The notes under the pieces were generated by a model, which was not told the origin of the DNA, did no database searches, and saw only the letters and a list, made by a program, of their open reading frames with translations. The position numbers and the translations under genes were made by a program. From Streptomyces aurantiacus (GTDB taxonomy: Bacteria > Actinomycetota > Actinomycetes > Streptomycetales > Streptomycetaceae), in assembly GCF_027107535.1 (NCBI RefSeq), contig NZ_CP114283.1, positions 9,052,001 to 9,116,000 of the forward strand: 64,000 nt of DNA, read 5' to 3'. Shown piece by piece: positions 56,039-64,000 of this stretch (positions are counted from its first letter, which is position 1; each line of letters begins with the position of its first letter).

Positions 56039-57682
56039 GTGAATGGTCCACTCATCGTCCAGTCCGACAAGACCCTGCTCCTGGAGGTCGACCACGAGCT
56101 GGCGGACGAGTGCCGCCGGGTCATCGCGCCCTTCGCCGAGCTGGAGCGCGCGCCCGAGCACATCCACACGTACCGGGTGACCCCGCTCGGGCTGTGGAAC
56201 GCGCGCGCGGCCGGGCACGACGCCGAGCAGGTCGTGGACGCACTCGTGCAGTACAGCCGCTATCCGGTGCCGCACGCGCTGCTGGTCGACATCGCGGAGA
56301 CGATGGGCCGCTACGGCCGTCTCACGCTGAGCAAGCACCCGGCCCACGGCCTCGTCCTCACCACCACCGACCGGCCCATCCTGGAGGAGATCCTGCGCTC
56401 GAAGCGGATCATCCCGCTCGTGGGCAACCGGATCGACCCGGACACCGTCGCCGTGCACCCCTCGGAGCGGGGGCAGATCAAGCAGACGCTGCTGAAGCTG
56501 GGCTGGCCGGCCGAGGACCTCGCCGGGTACGTGGACGGGGAGGCGCACACCATCGACCTCGCCGAGGACGGCTGGTCCCTGCGGCCGTACCAGAAGCAGG
56601 CGGTGGAGAACTTCTGGCACGGCGGATCAGGAGTGGTCGTACTCCCCTGCGGCGCCGGCAAGACGCTGGTCGGGGCGGGCGCCATGGCCGAGGCGAAGGC
56701 CACCACCCTCATCCTCGTCACGAACACCGTGTCGGCCCGGCAGTGGAAGCACGAGCTGGTGAAGCGCACGAGTCTGACCGAGGAGGAGATCGGCGAGTAC
56801 AGCGGTACGCGCAAGGAGATCCGGCCGGTCACCATCGCCACGTACCAGGTGCTGACGACGCGGCGGAAGGGCGTCTACCCGCACCTGGAGCTGTTCGACT
56901 CCCGCGACTGGGGGCTGATCGTCTACGACGAGGTGCACCTGCTGCCCGCCCCGGTCTTCAAGTTCACCGCCGACCTCCAGGCGCGCCGCCGGCTCGGTCT
57001 GACGGCCACGCTGGTGCGCGAGGACGGCCGCGAGTCGGACGTCTTCTCCCTCATCGGGCCGAAGCGTTTCGACGCGCCCTGGAAGGAGATCGAGGCGCAG
57101 GGTTACATCGCGCCGGCCGACTGCGTCGAGGTCCGGGTGAACCTCACCGACTCCGAGCGGCTCGCGTACGCGACCGCCGAGACGGAGGAGAAGTACCGCT
57201 TCTGTGCGACGACGGCGACGAAGCGCAAGGTCACGGAGGCGCTGGTCCGCCGTTTCGCGGGGCAGCAGACGCTCGTCATCGGCCAGTACATCGACCAGCT
57301 GGACGAGCTGGGCGAGCACCTGGACGCACCCGTCATCAAGGGTGAGACGCCGAACGCGCAGCGCGAGAAGCTCTTCGAGGCGTTCCGTCAGGGCGAGATC
57401 AGCGTCCTGGTGGTCTCCAAGGTCGCCAACTTCTCCATCGACCTGCCGGAGGCCACGGTCGCCATCCAGGTGTCGGGCACCTTCGGCTCCCGCCAGGAGG
57501 AGGCCCAGCGCCTCGGCCGGGTGCTGCGCCCGAAGGCCGACGGCCACCAGGCGCACTTCTACTCGGTGGTGGCCCGCGACACCATCGACCAGGACTTCGC
57601 GGCCCACCGCCAGCGCTTCCTGGCCGAACAGGGCTACGCCTACCGGATCGTGGACGCGGACGAACTCCTGGCGGACAACTGA
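56039..57682 (+). CDS. XPB/Ssl2-type DNA helicase
   Basis: A 547-residue superfamily 2 helicase, the bacterial counterpart of eukaryotic XPB. Motif I VVLPCGAGKTLVGAG (near 200), motif II YDEVHLL (DEVH near 297), motif III LTATLVRED and motif VI QRLGRVLRPK (near 500) are present, along with the XPB DNA-damage-recognition N-domain and the RED motif (LVREDGRESD). The C-terminus ends YSVVARDTIDQDFAAHRQRFLAEQGY. GTG 56039 has AAGGGGA 6 nt upstream. Likely 3'-to-5' ATP-dependent unwinding in DNA repair. Divergent from the UPF0114 gene. Confidence 0.95.
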   Translation: MNGPLIVQSDKTLLLEVDHELADECRRVIAPFAELERAPEHIHTYRVTPLGLWNARAAGHDAEQVVDALVQYSRYPVPHALLVDIAETMGRYGRLTLSKHPAHGLVLTTTDRPILEEILRSKRIIPLVGNRIDPDTVAVHPSERGQIKQTLLKLGWPAEDLAGYVDGEAHTIDLAEDGWSLRPYQKQAVENFWHGGSGVVVLPCGAGKTLVGAGAMAEAKATTLILVTNTVSARQWKHELVKRTSLTEEEIGEYSGTRKEIRPVTIATYQVLTTRRKGVYPHLELFDSRDWGLIVYDEVHLLPAPVFKFTADLQARRRLGLTATLVREDGRESDVFSLIGPKRFDAPWKEIEAQGYIAPADCVEVRVNLTDSERLAYATAETEEKYRFCATTATKRKVTEALVRRFAGQQTLVIGQYIDQLDELGEHLDAPVIKGETPNAQREKLFEAFRQGEISVLVVSKVANFSIDLPEATVAIQVSGTFGSRQEEAQRLGRVLRPKADGHQAHFYSVVARDTIDQDFAAHRQRFLAEQGYAYRIVDADELLADN

Positions 57683-57735
57683 GCGGAGCGCTCCGCGGGT
57701 AGCGGGGGAAAAGCCGGGCCGGGGGCCCGGGGCCC

Positions 57736-57783
57736 GAGGAAGGCCAGGGGGCCGAGGAAAGGCCAGGGGGCCGAAGGAAGGCC
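57736..57783. repeat. GAGGAAGGCCAGGGGGCC tandem repeat
   Basis: Unit 1 (57736-57753) and unit 2 (57754-57772) differ by one inserted A; a partial third unit follows to 57783. Non-coding, downstream of the XPB helicase. Confidence 0.65.
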
Positions 57784-57806
57784 GTGCGGCTGCCGGGTTC
57801 GTCATG

Positions 57807-57835
57807 GCTGGGCGCGCAGTTCCCCGCGCCCCTGA
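57807..57835. repeat. Half copy of the intergenic palindromic element
   Basis: GCGCGCAGTTCCCCGCGCCCCT plus flanks match the left arm of the element at 42896-42915. It lies between the XPB gene and the small convergent membrane gene, in the 243-bp gap 57683-57925. Confidence 0.7.
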
Positions 57836-57925
57836 CGGGGTCCGTGGGCGGGGCGCGGCCGCGCGGTGGAGCGCAGGTGTCACAGCTCCGCGACCCTGAC
57901 GAGGATCGCGGCCGGGACGGGGTCC

Positions 57926-58114
57926 CTACCGGCGGTGTACGCCCGCTTCCTCGCCGTACTCGCCGAGGAGGACCACTCCCAGGGCCGCGCCGGCGAAGAC
58001 CTTGACGGCGCGCAGGGCGTCGCCGAGTCGGTGCCGGTGGCTGCCCTGCAGGGCGGTCGCGCCGGACGGCGGCCGGGGGCGGACGGAGGCTGGGGTGAAG
58101 GTCGCTGCGCTCAT
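57926..58114 (-). CDS. Small protein with one hydrophobic helix
   Basis: A 62-residue protein: MSAATFTPASVRPRP, a basic GSHRHRLGDALRAVKV and a hydrophobic segment FAGAALGVVLLGEYGEEAGV. It has the look of a conserved Streptomyces mini membrane protein, but I cannot name it. ATG 58114 is chosen with CACTAT 6 nt upstream as a possible leaderless -10; an in-frame start at 58138 is possible. Convergent with the XPB gene and divergent from the HelD-like gene. Confidence 0.6.
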   Translation of the reverse strand: MSAATFTPASVRPRPPSGATALQGSHRHRLGDALRAVKVFAGAALGVVLLGEYGEEAGVHRR

Positions 58115-58417
58115 GTATCCATAGTGCGATCCGGGCACCCCGCTTTCATCGGCCTCGGGACCGAACCTCCGTCGTCCCCTCGTACGACTCCGGGCCCTCC
58201 CCTACCCCGTAGGGAGTGGGACGGCATCCCCTAGGGGACGGCGACGGGCGCACGGGAAAACGGTTGGCCTCGACCGCCCCGGCTCGCCTAGGATCTCCGC
58301 TCTTGCCCGCCTCCCGTCGTGGAGCGCCGCCGTCCGGACGGAAACCGGTCGGCCCACCGCCATTCTGCGGGGCTCACCATGCCCCGGCAGCTCTCGCAGG
58401 CCTCGGAGGCAACGCCC
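58115..58417. other. Divergent intergenic region before HelD-like gene
   Basis: No gene seen. Two small dyads, CCCTAC-N4-GTAGGG near 58200-58215 and the palindrome TCCCCTAGGGGA near 58228-58239, could be regulatory. I do not see the rifamycin-associated element described upstream of rifamycin-induced helD-type genes. Confidence 0.45.
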
Positions 58418-60493
58418 GTGTCCACCCCGCCCGACTCCGCCGTGCCCGGCGCCGTTCCGTCAGACGACCCTCTCTCCCGCGAGCGGGCCCACCTCTCGCA
58501 CTCCCGCGCCGCGCTGCGTTCGATGCGGGAGGACGTGCAGTCCCTCGACATCCGGGACGTCACCGCGAACTGGGTCAACGCGGAGGTCCTGAGCCGCCAG
58601 ATCGGCGAGCGCATCAAGGCCCTCGCCGACCTCTCCCACACCCCGCTCTTCTTCGGCCGCCTCGACTACCTGCACGCCCCCGGCGCCGACCGGGCGGAGG
58701 GCGCGCAGGGGGAACGCTTCTACATCGGCCGCCGGCACGTCCACGACGCCGGGGGCGACCCCATGGTGATCGACTGGCGGGCCCCGGTGTCCCAGCCCTT
58801 CTACCGGGCCTCCAAGAAGTCCCCGATGGACATCGCGCTGCGCCGCCGCTTCGGTTACACGGGCGGCGACCTCACCGCGTACGAGGACGAGCATCTCTCC
58901 GACCCCGCCGAGGCCGCGGCCACCAGCAAGCTGCTCCAGCAGGAGATCGAGCGCCCGCGCGTGGGCCCGATGCGCGACATCGTGGCGACGATCCAGCCGG
59001 AGCAGGACGAGATCGTACGGTCCGGTCTCGGCGGCACGGTCTGCGTGCAGGGCGGTCCGGGCACCGGGAAGACGGCCGTCGGCCTGCACCGGGTCGCGTA
59101 CCTCCTCTACGCCCACCGTGAGCGGCTCGCCCGCACCGGCACCCTCGTCATCGGACCGAACGCGTCCTTCCTCCACTACATCGAGCAGGTGCTGCCCGCG
59201 CTGGGCGAGCTGGAGGTCAAGCAGGCCACGGTCGACGACCTGGTCGCGCACGTGGAGGTACGGGGTGCGGACGACGCGACGACCGCGGTCGTCAAGGGCG
59301 ACGCCCGGATGGCCGAGGTGCTGCGCCGGGCCGTCCGGGCGCACGTGACCCTGCCCACCGAGCCCGTCGTGGTCGTCCGGGGCTCCCGGCGCTGGCGGGT
59401 ACCGGCGTACGAACTCACGGACATCGTGCAGGAGCTGCTGGACCGGGACATCCGGTACGGGGCCGCCCGCGAGGCCCTGCCGCAGCGCATCGCGCACGCG
59501 GTGCTGGTGCAGATGGAGCGGTCGGGCGAGGCACCGGACGACCGCGTGCAGGACGCCGTCGCCCGCAACCCCGCGGTGAAGGCGGCGGTGAAGGCACTCT
59601 GGCCGCCGGTGGATCCACCGAAGCTCGTGTTCCGGCTGCTCTCCGACGCGGACTTCCTGTCCCTGCACGCGGAGGGTGTCCTGACGGCGGACGAGCAGAA
59701 GACGATCCTGTGGGCGAAGCCGGCGCGGTCGCTCAGGTCGGTCAGGTGGTCGGCCGCGGACGCCGTGCTGGTGGACGAGGCCACGGACCTGGTCCGGCGC
59801 ACGCACTCGTTGGGGCATGTGGTGCTCGACGAGGCGCAGGACCTGTCCCCCATGCAGTACCGGGCGGTGGGCAGGCGCTGCACGACCGGCTCGGCGACCG
59901 TGCTCGGTGACCTGGCGCAGGGCACGACGCCCTGGGCGACGCGGAGCTGGGACGAGGCGCTGGCCCATCTGGGCAAGGCGGAAGCGGTCGTCGAGGAACT
60001 GACGGCGGGCTTCCGCGTGCCGACGGACGTGATCACGTACGCGTCCCGGCTGCTGCCCCACATCGCGCCGGGCCTGACGCCGGTGGCGTCGGTGCGGGAG
60101 AATCCGGGCTTCTTCGAGGTCCGCGGGATCGGCGCGGACACCGAAGTGGTCGCGGCCTGCGAGGAGTTGTTGCGCCACGAGGGTTCGGTGGGTCTGATCG
60201 CGGCCGACGTGCGGGTGCCGTTGCTGGCCGAGGCACTGGCGGAGGCGGGCCTGCCCCACCTCGCCCCCGGCGAGGAGACGACGGCCGCCGCCCGGCTCAC
60301 GCTTGTCCCGGCCTCCCTCGCCAAGGGCCTGGAGTACGACTACGTGGTGCTGGACGAGCCCCGGGCCGTCGTGGACGCGGAGCCGGACGAGCGGACGGGG
60401 TTGCGTCGTCTGTACGTCACGCTGACCCGAGCGGTGTCGGGTCTGATCGTGACGCACGCGACGGCCCTGCCGGCGCAGTTGGCCACGCCGTAA
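58418..60493 (+). CDS. HelD/HelR-like RNA polymerase-associated helicase
   Basis: A 691-residue superfamily 1 (UvrD-like) ATPase of the HelD group. An N-terminal coiled-coil arm (LSRERAHLSHSRAALRSMREDV) precedes FGRLDYL..GERFYIGRRHV, IDWRAPVSQPFYRAS, Walker A CVQGGPGTGKTAVGLHRVAYLLY (near 210), Walker B VVLDEAQDLSPMQYRAVGRR (near 470) and the final KGLEYDYVVLDEP..YVTLTRAV. HelD proteins bind RNA polymerase, displace nucleic acid and recycle stalled enzyme; HelR-type members also confer rifamycin tolerance. GTG 58418 has GGAGG 8 nt upstream, better than ATG 58379. Which HelD subclass it belongs to is undecided. Confidence 0.9.
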   Translation: MSTPPDSAVPGAVPSDDPLSRERAHLSHSRAALRSMREDVQSLDIRDVTANWVNAEVLSRQIGERIKALADLSHTPLFFGRLDYLHAPGADRAEGAQGERFYIGRRHVHDAGGDPMVIDWRAPVSQPFYRASKKSPMDIALRRRFGYTGGDLTAYEDEHLSDPAEAAATSKLLQQEIERPRVGPMRDIVATIQPEQDEIVRSGLGGTVCVQGGPGTGKTAVGLHRVAYLLYAHRERLARTGTLVIGPNASFLHYIEQVLPALGELEVKQATVDDLVAHVEVRGADDATTAVVKGDARMAEVLRRAVRAHVTLPTEPVVVVRGSRRWRVPAYELTDIVQELLDRDIRYGAAREALPQRIAHAVLVQMERSGEAPDDRVQDAVARNPAVKAAVKALWPPVDPPKLVFRLLSDADFLSLHAEGVLTADEQKTILWAKPARSLRSVRWSAADAVLVDEATDLVRRTHSLGHVVLDEAQDLSPMQYRAVGRRCTTGSATVLGDLAQGTTPWATRSWDEALAHLGKAEAVVEELTAGFRVPTDVITYASRLLPHIAPGLTPVASVRENPGFFEVRGIGADTEVVAACEELLRHEGSVGLIAADVRVPLLAEALAEAGLPHLAPGEETTAAARLTLVPASLAKGLEYDYVVLDEPRAVVDAEPDERTGLRRLYVTLTRAVSGLIVTHATALPAQLATP

Positions 60494-60551
60494 GCACCGG
60501 CTCCCTGCCGGGCGCCACCTGCGTGAGCCGTCTGCGAGCCCGGGGGGCCGA

Positions 60552-60680
60552 TCGCGCAGTTCCCCCGCGCCCACCTCAGGGGCGCGGGGAACTGCGCGAC
60601 CAGCCACGTCGGACCCGCACCCGACAACCAGCCCCGCCGCCCCACCACCTCAGGGGCGCGGGGAACTGCGCACCCAGCCC
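60552..60680. repeat. Palindromic element plus an extra right arm
   Basis: A left arm at 60552-60572 (one extra C) and right arm at 60579-60599 form a near-perfect stem with a 6-nt loop. A further right-arm copy, GGGGCGCGGGGAACTGCGC, follows near 60653-60671 with the same CTCA prefix and CCAGCC suffix, suggesting a partial duplication. The gap 60494-60763 shows no gene. Confidence 0.8.
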
Positions 60681-60763
60681 CCACCGGCCCGCAGCCGCGA
60701 TCGAGACGCCCAGGGCCGGGGGCGGCCAGGCCAAGGCCGGGGCCGGGAGCCGGAGGCCGGGGC

Positions 60764-61459
60764 TCAGGCGGCAGCGTCCAGCGCCGTTCGCCATTCCCGT
60801 ACCGCCTCCGCGGAGACCGGGGCCGCCCAGCCGCCGGGCCGGGCCGCACCGCCGATGTGGAACGCGTCGACCCCCGCCGCCCGCAGCCGCGGCACGTGGC
60901 CGAGGCGAAGGCCCCCGCCCACGAGGAGGCACGGTTCGTAGCCGGGCTCACCCCGCCTCGCCGCCTCCGCGAGAAGCGTCGGCAGACCCTCGTCCACGCC
61001 GGCCGCAGACCCCGCCGTGAGATACGTGTCCAGACCGGGAAGGTCGGAGAGCCGCTTGCGCAGGGCGTCACGGTCGGCCGCGCGGTCGATCGCCCGGTGG
61101 AACGTCCAACGGCAGCCGTCCAGTTCGGCGAGCACCGACTCCAGCGCGGGCAGATCGGGCTCTCCGGTCTCGTCCAGGAACCCGAGCACGAACTCGTCCG
61201 CCCCGGCCGCCCGCAGCTCCCGCGCCGCCCGTACGAGCCCCCGTACGTCCCCGGCCCCGAATCCGTCGGCGAGCCGCAGCATCACGCGCAGCGAGATACC
61301 GACGGCGTCCCGGATCCCGGCGAAGGCCGCGACCGGCGGGGTGAGCCCGTCGGCGGCCATGTCGGCGACCAGTTCCAGCCGGTCCGCGCCTCCGGCCTCG
61401 GCGGCGACCGCGTCCTCGGGGTCGAGCGCGATCACCTCCAGGACTGCACGCTTGCTCAT
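60764..61459 (-). CDS. cutC: CutC family protein
   Basis: A 231-residue TIM-barrel protein of the CutC family: LEVIALDPEDAVAAEAGGADRLELVADMAADGLTP at the start, ISLRVMLRLADGFGAGDV, the conserved ELDGCRWTFHRAIDRAADR, YLTAGSAAGVDEGLPTL and GYEPCLLVGGGLRLGHV. CutC was linked to copper homeostasis in E. coli, but direct copper binding is not general in the family. ATG 61459 has GAAGAGG 4 nt upstream. Divergent from an XRE regulator. Confidence 0.92.
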   Translation of the reverse strand: MSKRAVLEVIALDPEDAVAAEAGGADRLELVADMAADGLTPPVAAFAGIRDAVGISLRVMLRLADGFGAGDVRGLVRAARELRAAGADEFVLGFLDETGEPDLPALESVLAELDGCRWTFHRAIDRAADRDALRKRLSDLPGLDTYLTAGSAAGVDEGLPTLLAEAARRGEPGYEPCLLVGGGLRLGHVPRLRAAGVDAFHIGGAARPGGWAAPVSAEAVREWRTALDAAA

Positions 61460-61627
61460 AGGACCTCTTCCCTCGGGCGGCTACAGGTCTAGTCCAATAG
61501 TCAGCCTACGCGCCCGCCGACGGAGATCCACGGATATCACCATTCGCACGCGCAACGTCACTGTGTGCAACTACTCTCGACCTGGCGCCGTCCGACAACG
61601 TCAGCCGCGCGAAAGGGAGTTGCCCCC

Positions 61628-62491
61628 ATGTCTCAGTCGAAGCGACTCGACCCGTCCCAGTCCCCCCGCGCGCTGTACGGCGCCGAGCTCCGCCACCAGC
61701 GCGAGGAGGCCCGCCTCTCCCAGGAGGAGCTGGGCACCCGCATGTTCGTCAGCGGCTCGTTCGTCGGGCAACTGGAGGCCGGTATCCGCCGGATGCAGCC
61801 GGAGTACGCGCAGATGGCCGACGAGATCCTGAAGACGGACGGGTTCTTCGTGCGGAACCTCGCAGCCGCGATGAGATCGCCCTACGAGCATCACTTCGCG
61901 GACGTCGTCGAGTTCGAGGGGCTGGCGCAGTCGATCAAGGACTGGGCGCCGGACCTGGTCCCCGGCCTGCTCCAGACCGTGGCGTACACGCGGGCCGTGA
62001 TCCGGGCGTACGACCCGGTGGTGGCGGACGAGGTCGTCGAGGACCGGATGGTGTCCCGGCAGGCGCGCGCACACATCTTCGACGACCCGGCGACACCCCG
62101 TTATTGGGCGATCCTGGACGAGGTCGTCGCACGACGTCCCGTGGGCGGCCCGCACGCCATGGCCGAGCAGCTCCGCCACATCGCCGCGCTGGTGCGCCGC
62201 AACCGGATCATCGTCCAGGTGCTGCCCCTCTCGGAGGGCGCCCATGCCGGGATGGACGGTCTCTTCAAGCTGATGACCTTCGACGACGCCCCGCCCATCG
62301 CATACGTCCAAGGCGTCCAGACGGGCCGCCTGTTGGACGATCCGGCTGTGGTCACCCGCTGCACACTCACCTACGATCTGCTCGGGGCCGCGGCCTTGTC
62401 GCCCGCCGCGTCTCTCGCCCTCATCGAGCAGGCGGCCGAGGAGCACGAAGATGCGTACCGCGCCCGATCCGAGGACCGCGACCTGGCGTAA
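61628..62491 (+). CDS. XRE-family regulator with DUF5753 domain
   Basis: A 287-residue regulator: helix-turn-helix at 15-65 (LYGAELRHQREEARLSQEELGTRMFVSGSFVGQLEAGIRR), then DUF5753 (about 90-280; FEGLAQSIKDWAPDLVPGLLQTVAYTRAV, IIVQVLPLSEGAHAGMDGLFKLMTF). ATG 61628 has AAGGGAG 9 nt upstream. The DUF397 gene starts 41 bp before its stop, an unusually long overlap. This is the third such module in the window. Confidence 0.92.
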   Translation: MSQSKRLDPSQSPRALYGAELRHQREEARLSQEELGTRMFVSGSFVGQLEAGIRRMQPEYAQMADEILKTDGFFVRNLAAAMRSPYEHHFADVVEFEGLAQSIKDWAPDLVPGLLQTVAYTRAVIRAYDPVVADEVVEDRMVSRQARAHIFDDPATPRYWAILDEVVARRPVGGPHAMAEQLRHIAALVRRNRIIVQVLPLSEGAHAGMDGLFKLMTFDDAPPIAYVQGVQTGRLLDDPAVVTRCTLTYDLLGAAALSPAASLALIEQAAEEHEDAYRARSEDRDLA

Positions 62492-62663
62492 GAGCAGCTA
62501 CAGCGGCGGCACGGCCAACGAGTGCGTCGAGGTCCGCGACGACCTCCCCGGCATCGTCCCCGTCCGCGACAGCAAGGCCCCCTCCCGAGGCGTGCTGATA
62601 TTCGGTGCGGCCGCCTGGTCGTCCTTCGTCGCGGCGGCCGCCGTGACGAAGGACGACCGGTAA
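62451..62663 (+). CDS. DUF397 small protein
   Basis: A 70-residue partner of the preceding regulator: TWRKSSYSGGTANECVEVRDD, GIVPVRDSKAPSRG and AAAWSSFVAAA fit DUF397. ATG 62451 has GAGGAG 7 nt upstream and lies inside the XRE gene in another frame, so translation is coupled by a 41-bp overlap. Confidence 0.9.
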   Translation: MRTAPDPRTATWRKSSYSGGTANECVEVRDDLPGIVPVRDSKAPSRGVLIFGAAAWSSFVAAAAVTKDDR

Positions 62664-62733
62664 CCGGCCGGGACGGAGGAAAGGGAGGCGGCCGGCACGG
62701 AGGGCAGGAGGCGGCGGGCGGACAATGGGGTCC

Positions 62734-63375
62734 ATGGCCGACCCCGACGCCCTCCGCACCCGTTGGTCCCACGCGCTCGACAGGAGCCGTGGGACGGCGA
62801 CCCCCGACCCCGCGCCCTACGCGGACAACCTCCTCGCCCGCTGGTCCGAGCCCCAGCGGCGCTATCACACCCTCGATCACCTCACGGCGGTGCTGGACCA
62901 CGTCGACGTGCTGGAGAAGGCCGCGGACGACCCGGACCTGGTCCGGCTGGCCGCGTGGTTCCACGACGCGGTCTACCTCCCCGACCGCTCCGAGAACGAG
63001 GAACGCTCGGCCCGTCTCGCCGAGCGCGCGCTCCCCGAGGCCGGCCTGTCCGCCACCGCCACGGCCGAGGTCGCCCGCCTGGTCCGGCTGACGGTCACGC
63101 ACGCCCCGGCCGCCGATGACGCGAACGGCCAGGTCCTGTGCGACGCCGACCTGGCGGTCCTCGCCTCGTCCGCCGACGCGTACGCCGCCTACACGGCCGC
63201 GGTCCGCGAGGAGTACGCCTTCGTGCCGCCGGACGCCTTCCGCGAGGGCCGCGCCGCGATCCTCCGGCAGCTCCTGGACCTGCCCCGCCTCTTCCACACC
63301 CCGTACGGCACAAGGGAATGGGAGGGCCCGGCCCGCCACAACCTGACGGCCGAGCTGGACCGGTTGACGGCCTGA
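62734..63375 (+). CDS. HD-domain predicted metal-dependent hydrolase
   Basis: A 213-residue helical protein of the predicted metal-dependent HD superfamily: RYHTLDHLTAVLDHVDVLE, then LAAWFHDAVY (HD near 80) and ENEERSARLAERALP, and later CDADLAVLASSADAYAAYTAAVREEYAFV. These residues fit the divalent-metal HD site. ATG 62734 is preferred (GACAAT 7 nt upstream); ATG 62725 is also in frame. The substrate, possibly a phosphorylated nucleotide, is unknown. Confidence 0.88.
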   Translation: MADPDALRTRWSHALDRSRGTATPDPAPYADNLLARWSEPQRRYHTLDHLTAVLDHVDVLEKAADDPDLVRLAAWFHDAVYLPDRSENEERSARLAERALPEAGLSATATAEVARLVRLTVTHAPAADDANGQVLCDADLAVLASSADAYAAYTAAVREEYAFVPPDAFREGRAAILRQLLDLPRLFHTPYGTREWEGPARHNLTAELDRLTA

Positions 63376-63423
63376 ACCACAGCCGATGGAATGGCCTGCC
63401 CCCCGTCGAGGTTGGCACCTGAT

Positions 63424-64000
63424 ATGCCCGTCCCCACGCGCAAGAGCACCAGCACCGATGCCCTCCCCTCCCCTCGCACCCGTACGCGCATGCCCCTGGC
63501 CGTCTACGTCCTCGGGCTCTCCGTCTTCGCACTGGGCACCAGCGAGTTCATGCTCTCCGGACTGCTGCCGGCGGTCGCGGACGACATGGGCGTGTCCATT
63601 CCGCGGGCCGGCCTGCTGATATCGGCCTTCGCGGTCGGCATGGTCGTCGGCGCGCCCCTGCTGGCCGTGGCGACACTCCGGCTGCCCCGCCGTACGACCC
63701 TCATCGCGCTCATCGCCGTCTTCGGCCTCGGCCAGTTCGCGGGCGCACTCGCCCCGAACTACGCCGTGCTCTTCGCCTCCCGGGTGATCAGCGCACTGGC
63801 GTGCGCCGGCTTCTGGGCGGTCGGCGCCGCCGTGGCCGTCGCCATGGTGCCGGTGAGCTCCCGCGCCCGGGCGCTCGCCGTGATGATCGGCGGCCTGTCG
63901 ATCGCGAACGTCCTCGGCGTCCCGGCGGGCGCCTTCCTCGGCGAGAGCCTCGGCTGGCGCTCCGCGTTCTGGGCGGTCGGCGGCGCCTCCGCCGTCGCGC
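63424..64000 (+). CDS. Chloramphenicol-type MFS exporter (Cmx/CmlR-like), N-terminal part
   Basis: The first 192 residues of a 12-helix major facilitator exporter, cut by the right edge. After a 22-residue Thr/Arg start comes PLAVYVLGLSVFALGTSEFM in TM1, GLLPAVADDMGVSIPRAGLLISAFAVGMVVGAPLLA, the TM2-3 motif region with RLPRR, and GVPAGAFLGESLGWRSAFWAV at TM5, the drug-antiporter motif C region. This matches the Cmx/CmrA/CmlR chloramphenicol efflux group of actinobacteria closely in wording. ATG 63424 has a loosely spaced GAGG; ATG 63490 would remove the cytoplasmic start. Drug specificity is inferred from family only. Confidence 0.85.
   Translation, partial: MPVPTRKSTSTDALPSPRTRTRMPLAVYVLGLSVFALGTSEFMLSGLLPAVADDMGVSIPRAGLLISAFAVGMVVGAPLLAVATLRLPRRTTLIALIAVFGLGQFAGALAPNYAVLFASRVISALACAGFWAVGAAVAVAMVPVSSRARALAVMIGGLSIANVLGVPAGAFLGESLGWRSAFWAVGGASAVA

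Noticed and set aside
57926..58417. Rifamycin-associated element upstream of the HelD-like gene
   Set aside because: No match that I can see; only CCCTAC/GTAGGG and TCCCCTAGGGGA dyads.

Overview
The window is high-GC actinobacterial chromosome, almost certainly Streptomyces. The evidence is the extreme GC3 coding bias, frequent GTG/TTG starts and 4-bp ATGA/GTGA overlaps, a cvn (conservon) operon with a CYP157-type P450, XRE/DUF5753 regulators with DUF397 partners, a CebR-box cellulase, futalosine-pathway menaquinone genes and a family of GC-rich intergenic palindromes. I see no tRNA, rRNA, CRISPR array, prophage or intact insertion sequence. All assignments come from reading the sequence; no database search was run.

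Layout. 1-5.1 kb: minus-strand acyl-CoA carboxylase/AtuA operon, cut by the left edge. 5.3-7.3 kb: methyltransferase and EamA exporter. 7.5-10.6 kb: fused flavin/iron-sulfur dehydrogenase. 10.7-15.2 kb: conservon with histidine kinase, roadblock and DUF742 proteins and P450, in which the GTPase gene cvnD survives only as a 58-codon stub. 15.3-16.4 kb: serC with a strong terminator. 16.8-18.9 kb: XRE regulator, two small membrane proteins and a DUF397 protein. 19.1-20.7 kb: secreted GH5-CBM2 cellulase under a CebR box. 21-23.7 kb: DrrAB-like ABC exporter divergent from a TetR regulator across a double operator. 23.8-26.8 kb: secreted beta-propeller-like protein, SGNH hydrolase, Uma2 protein, MarR regulator. 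26.9-29.5 kb: HTH protein, unknown protein, XRE and DUF397 genes around a perfect operator. 29.6-38.3 kb: aldo/keto reductase, thpR with an overlapping 39-aa membrane peptide, MarR-MFS pair, orphan RHH protein, purine permease, DUF2530 protein, CtpE-like P-type ATPase. 38.5-44 kb: secreted protein, sacsin/Hsp90-like ATPase, DUF3027 protein. 44.3-49.6 kb: MFS protein, DUF2771 lipoprotein, mqnB-mqnD, cold-shock protein, small membrane protein, HAD phosphatase. 49.6-50.1 kb: non-coding stretch ending in what looks like the right end of an IS200/IS605 (TnpB) element. 50.1-60.5 kb: HAAS-domain membrane protein, WYL/helicase-associated protein, two secreted peptides, IstB-like ATPase, UPF0114 protein, XPB helicase, small membrane protein, HelD-like helicase. 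60.8-64 kb: cutC, a third XRE/DUF397 pair, HD hydrolase, and the start of a chloramphenicol-type MFS exporter cut by the right edge.

How genes work together. The first operon is coupled by 4-bp overlaps and looks like a branched or isoprenoid acyl-CoA degradation unit. The conservon is coupled end to end, including the stub. mqnB and mqnD catalyse consecutive menaquinone steps. MarR-MFS, TetR-ABC and the XRE/DUF397 sets look locally autoregulated, each with inverted repeats in its control region. Nucleic-acid enzymes (WYL/helicase-associated protein, XPB, HelD) lie within 10 kb. At least nine genes have a TAnnnT box 6-7 nt before the start codon, suggesting leaderless transcripts.
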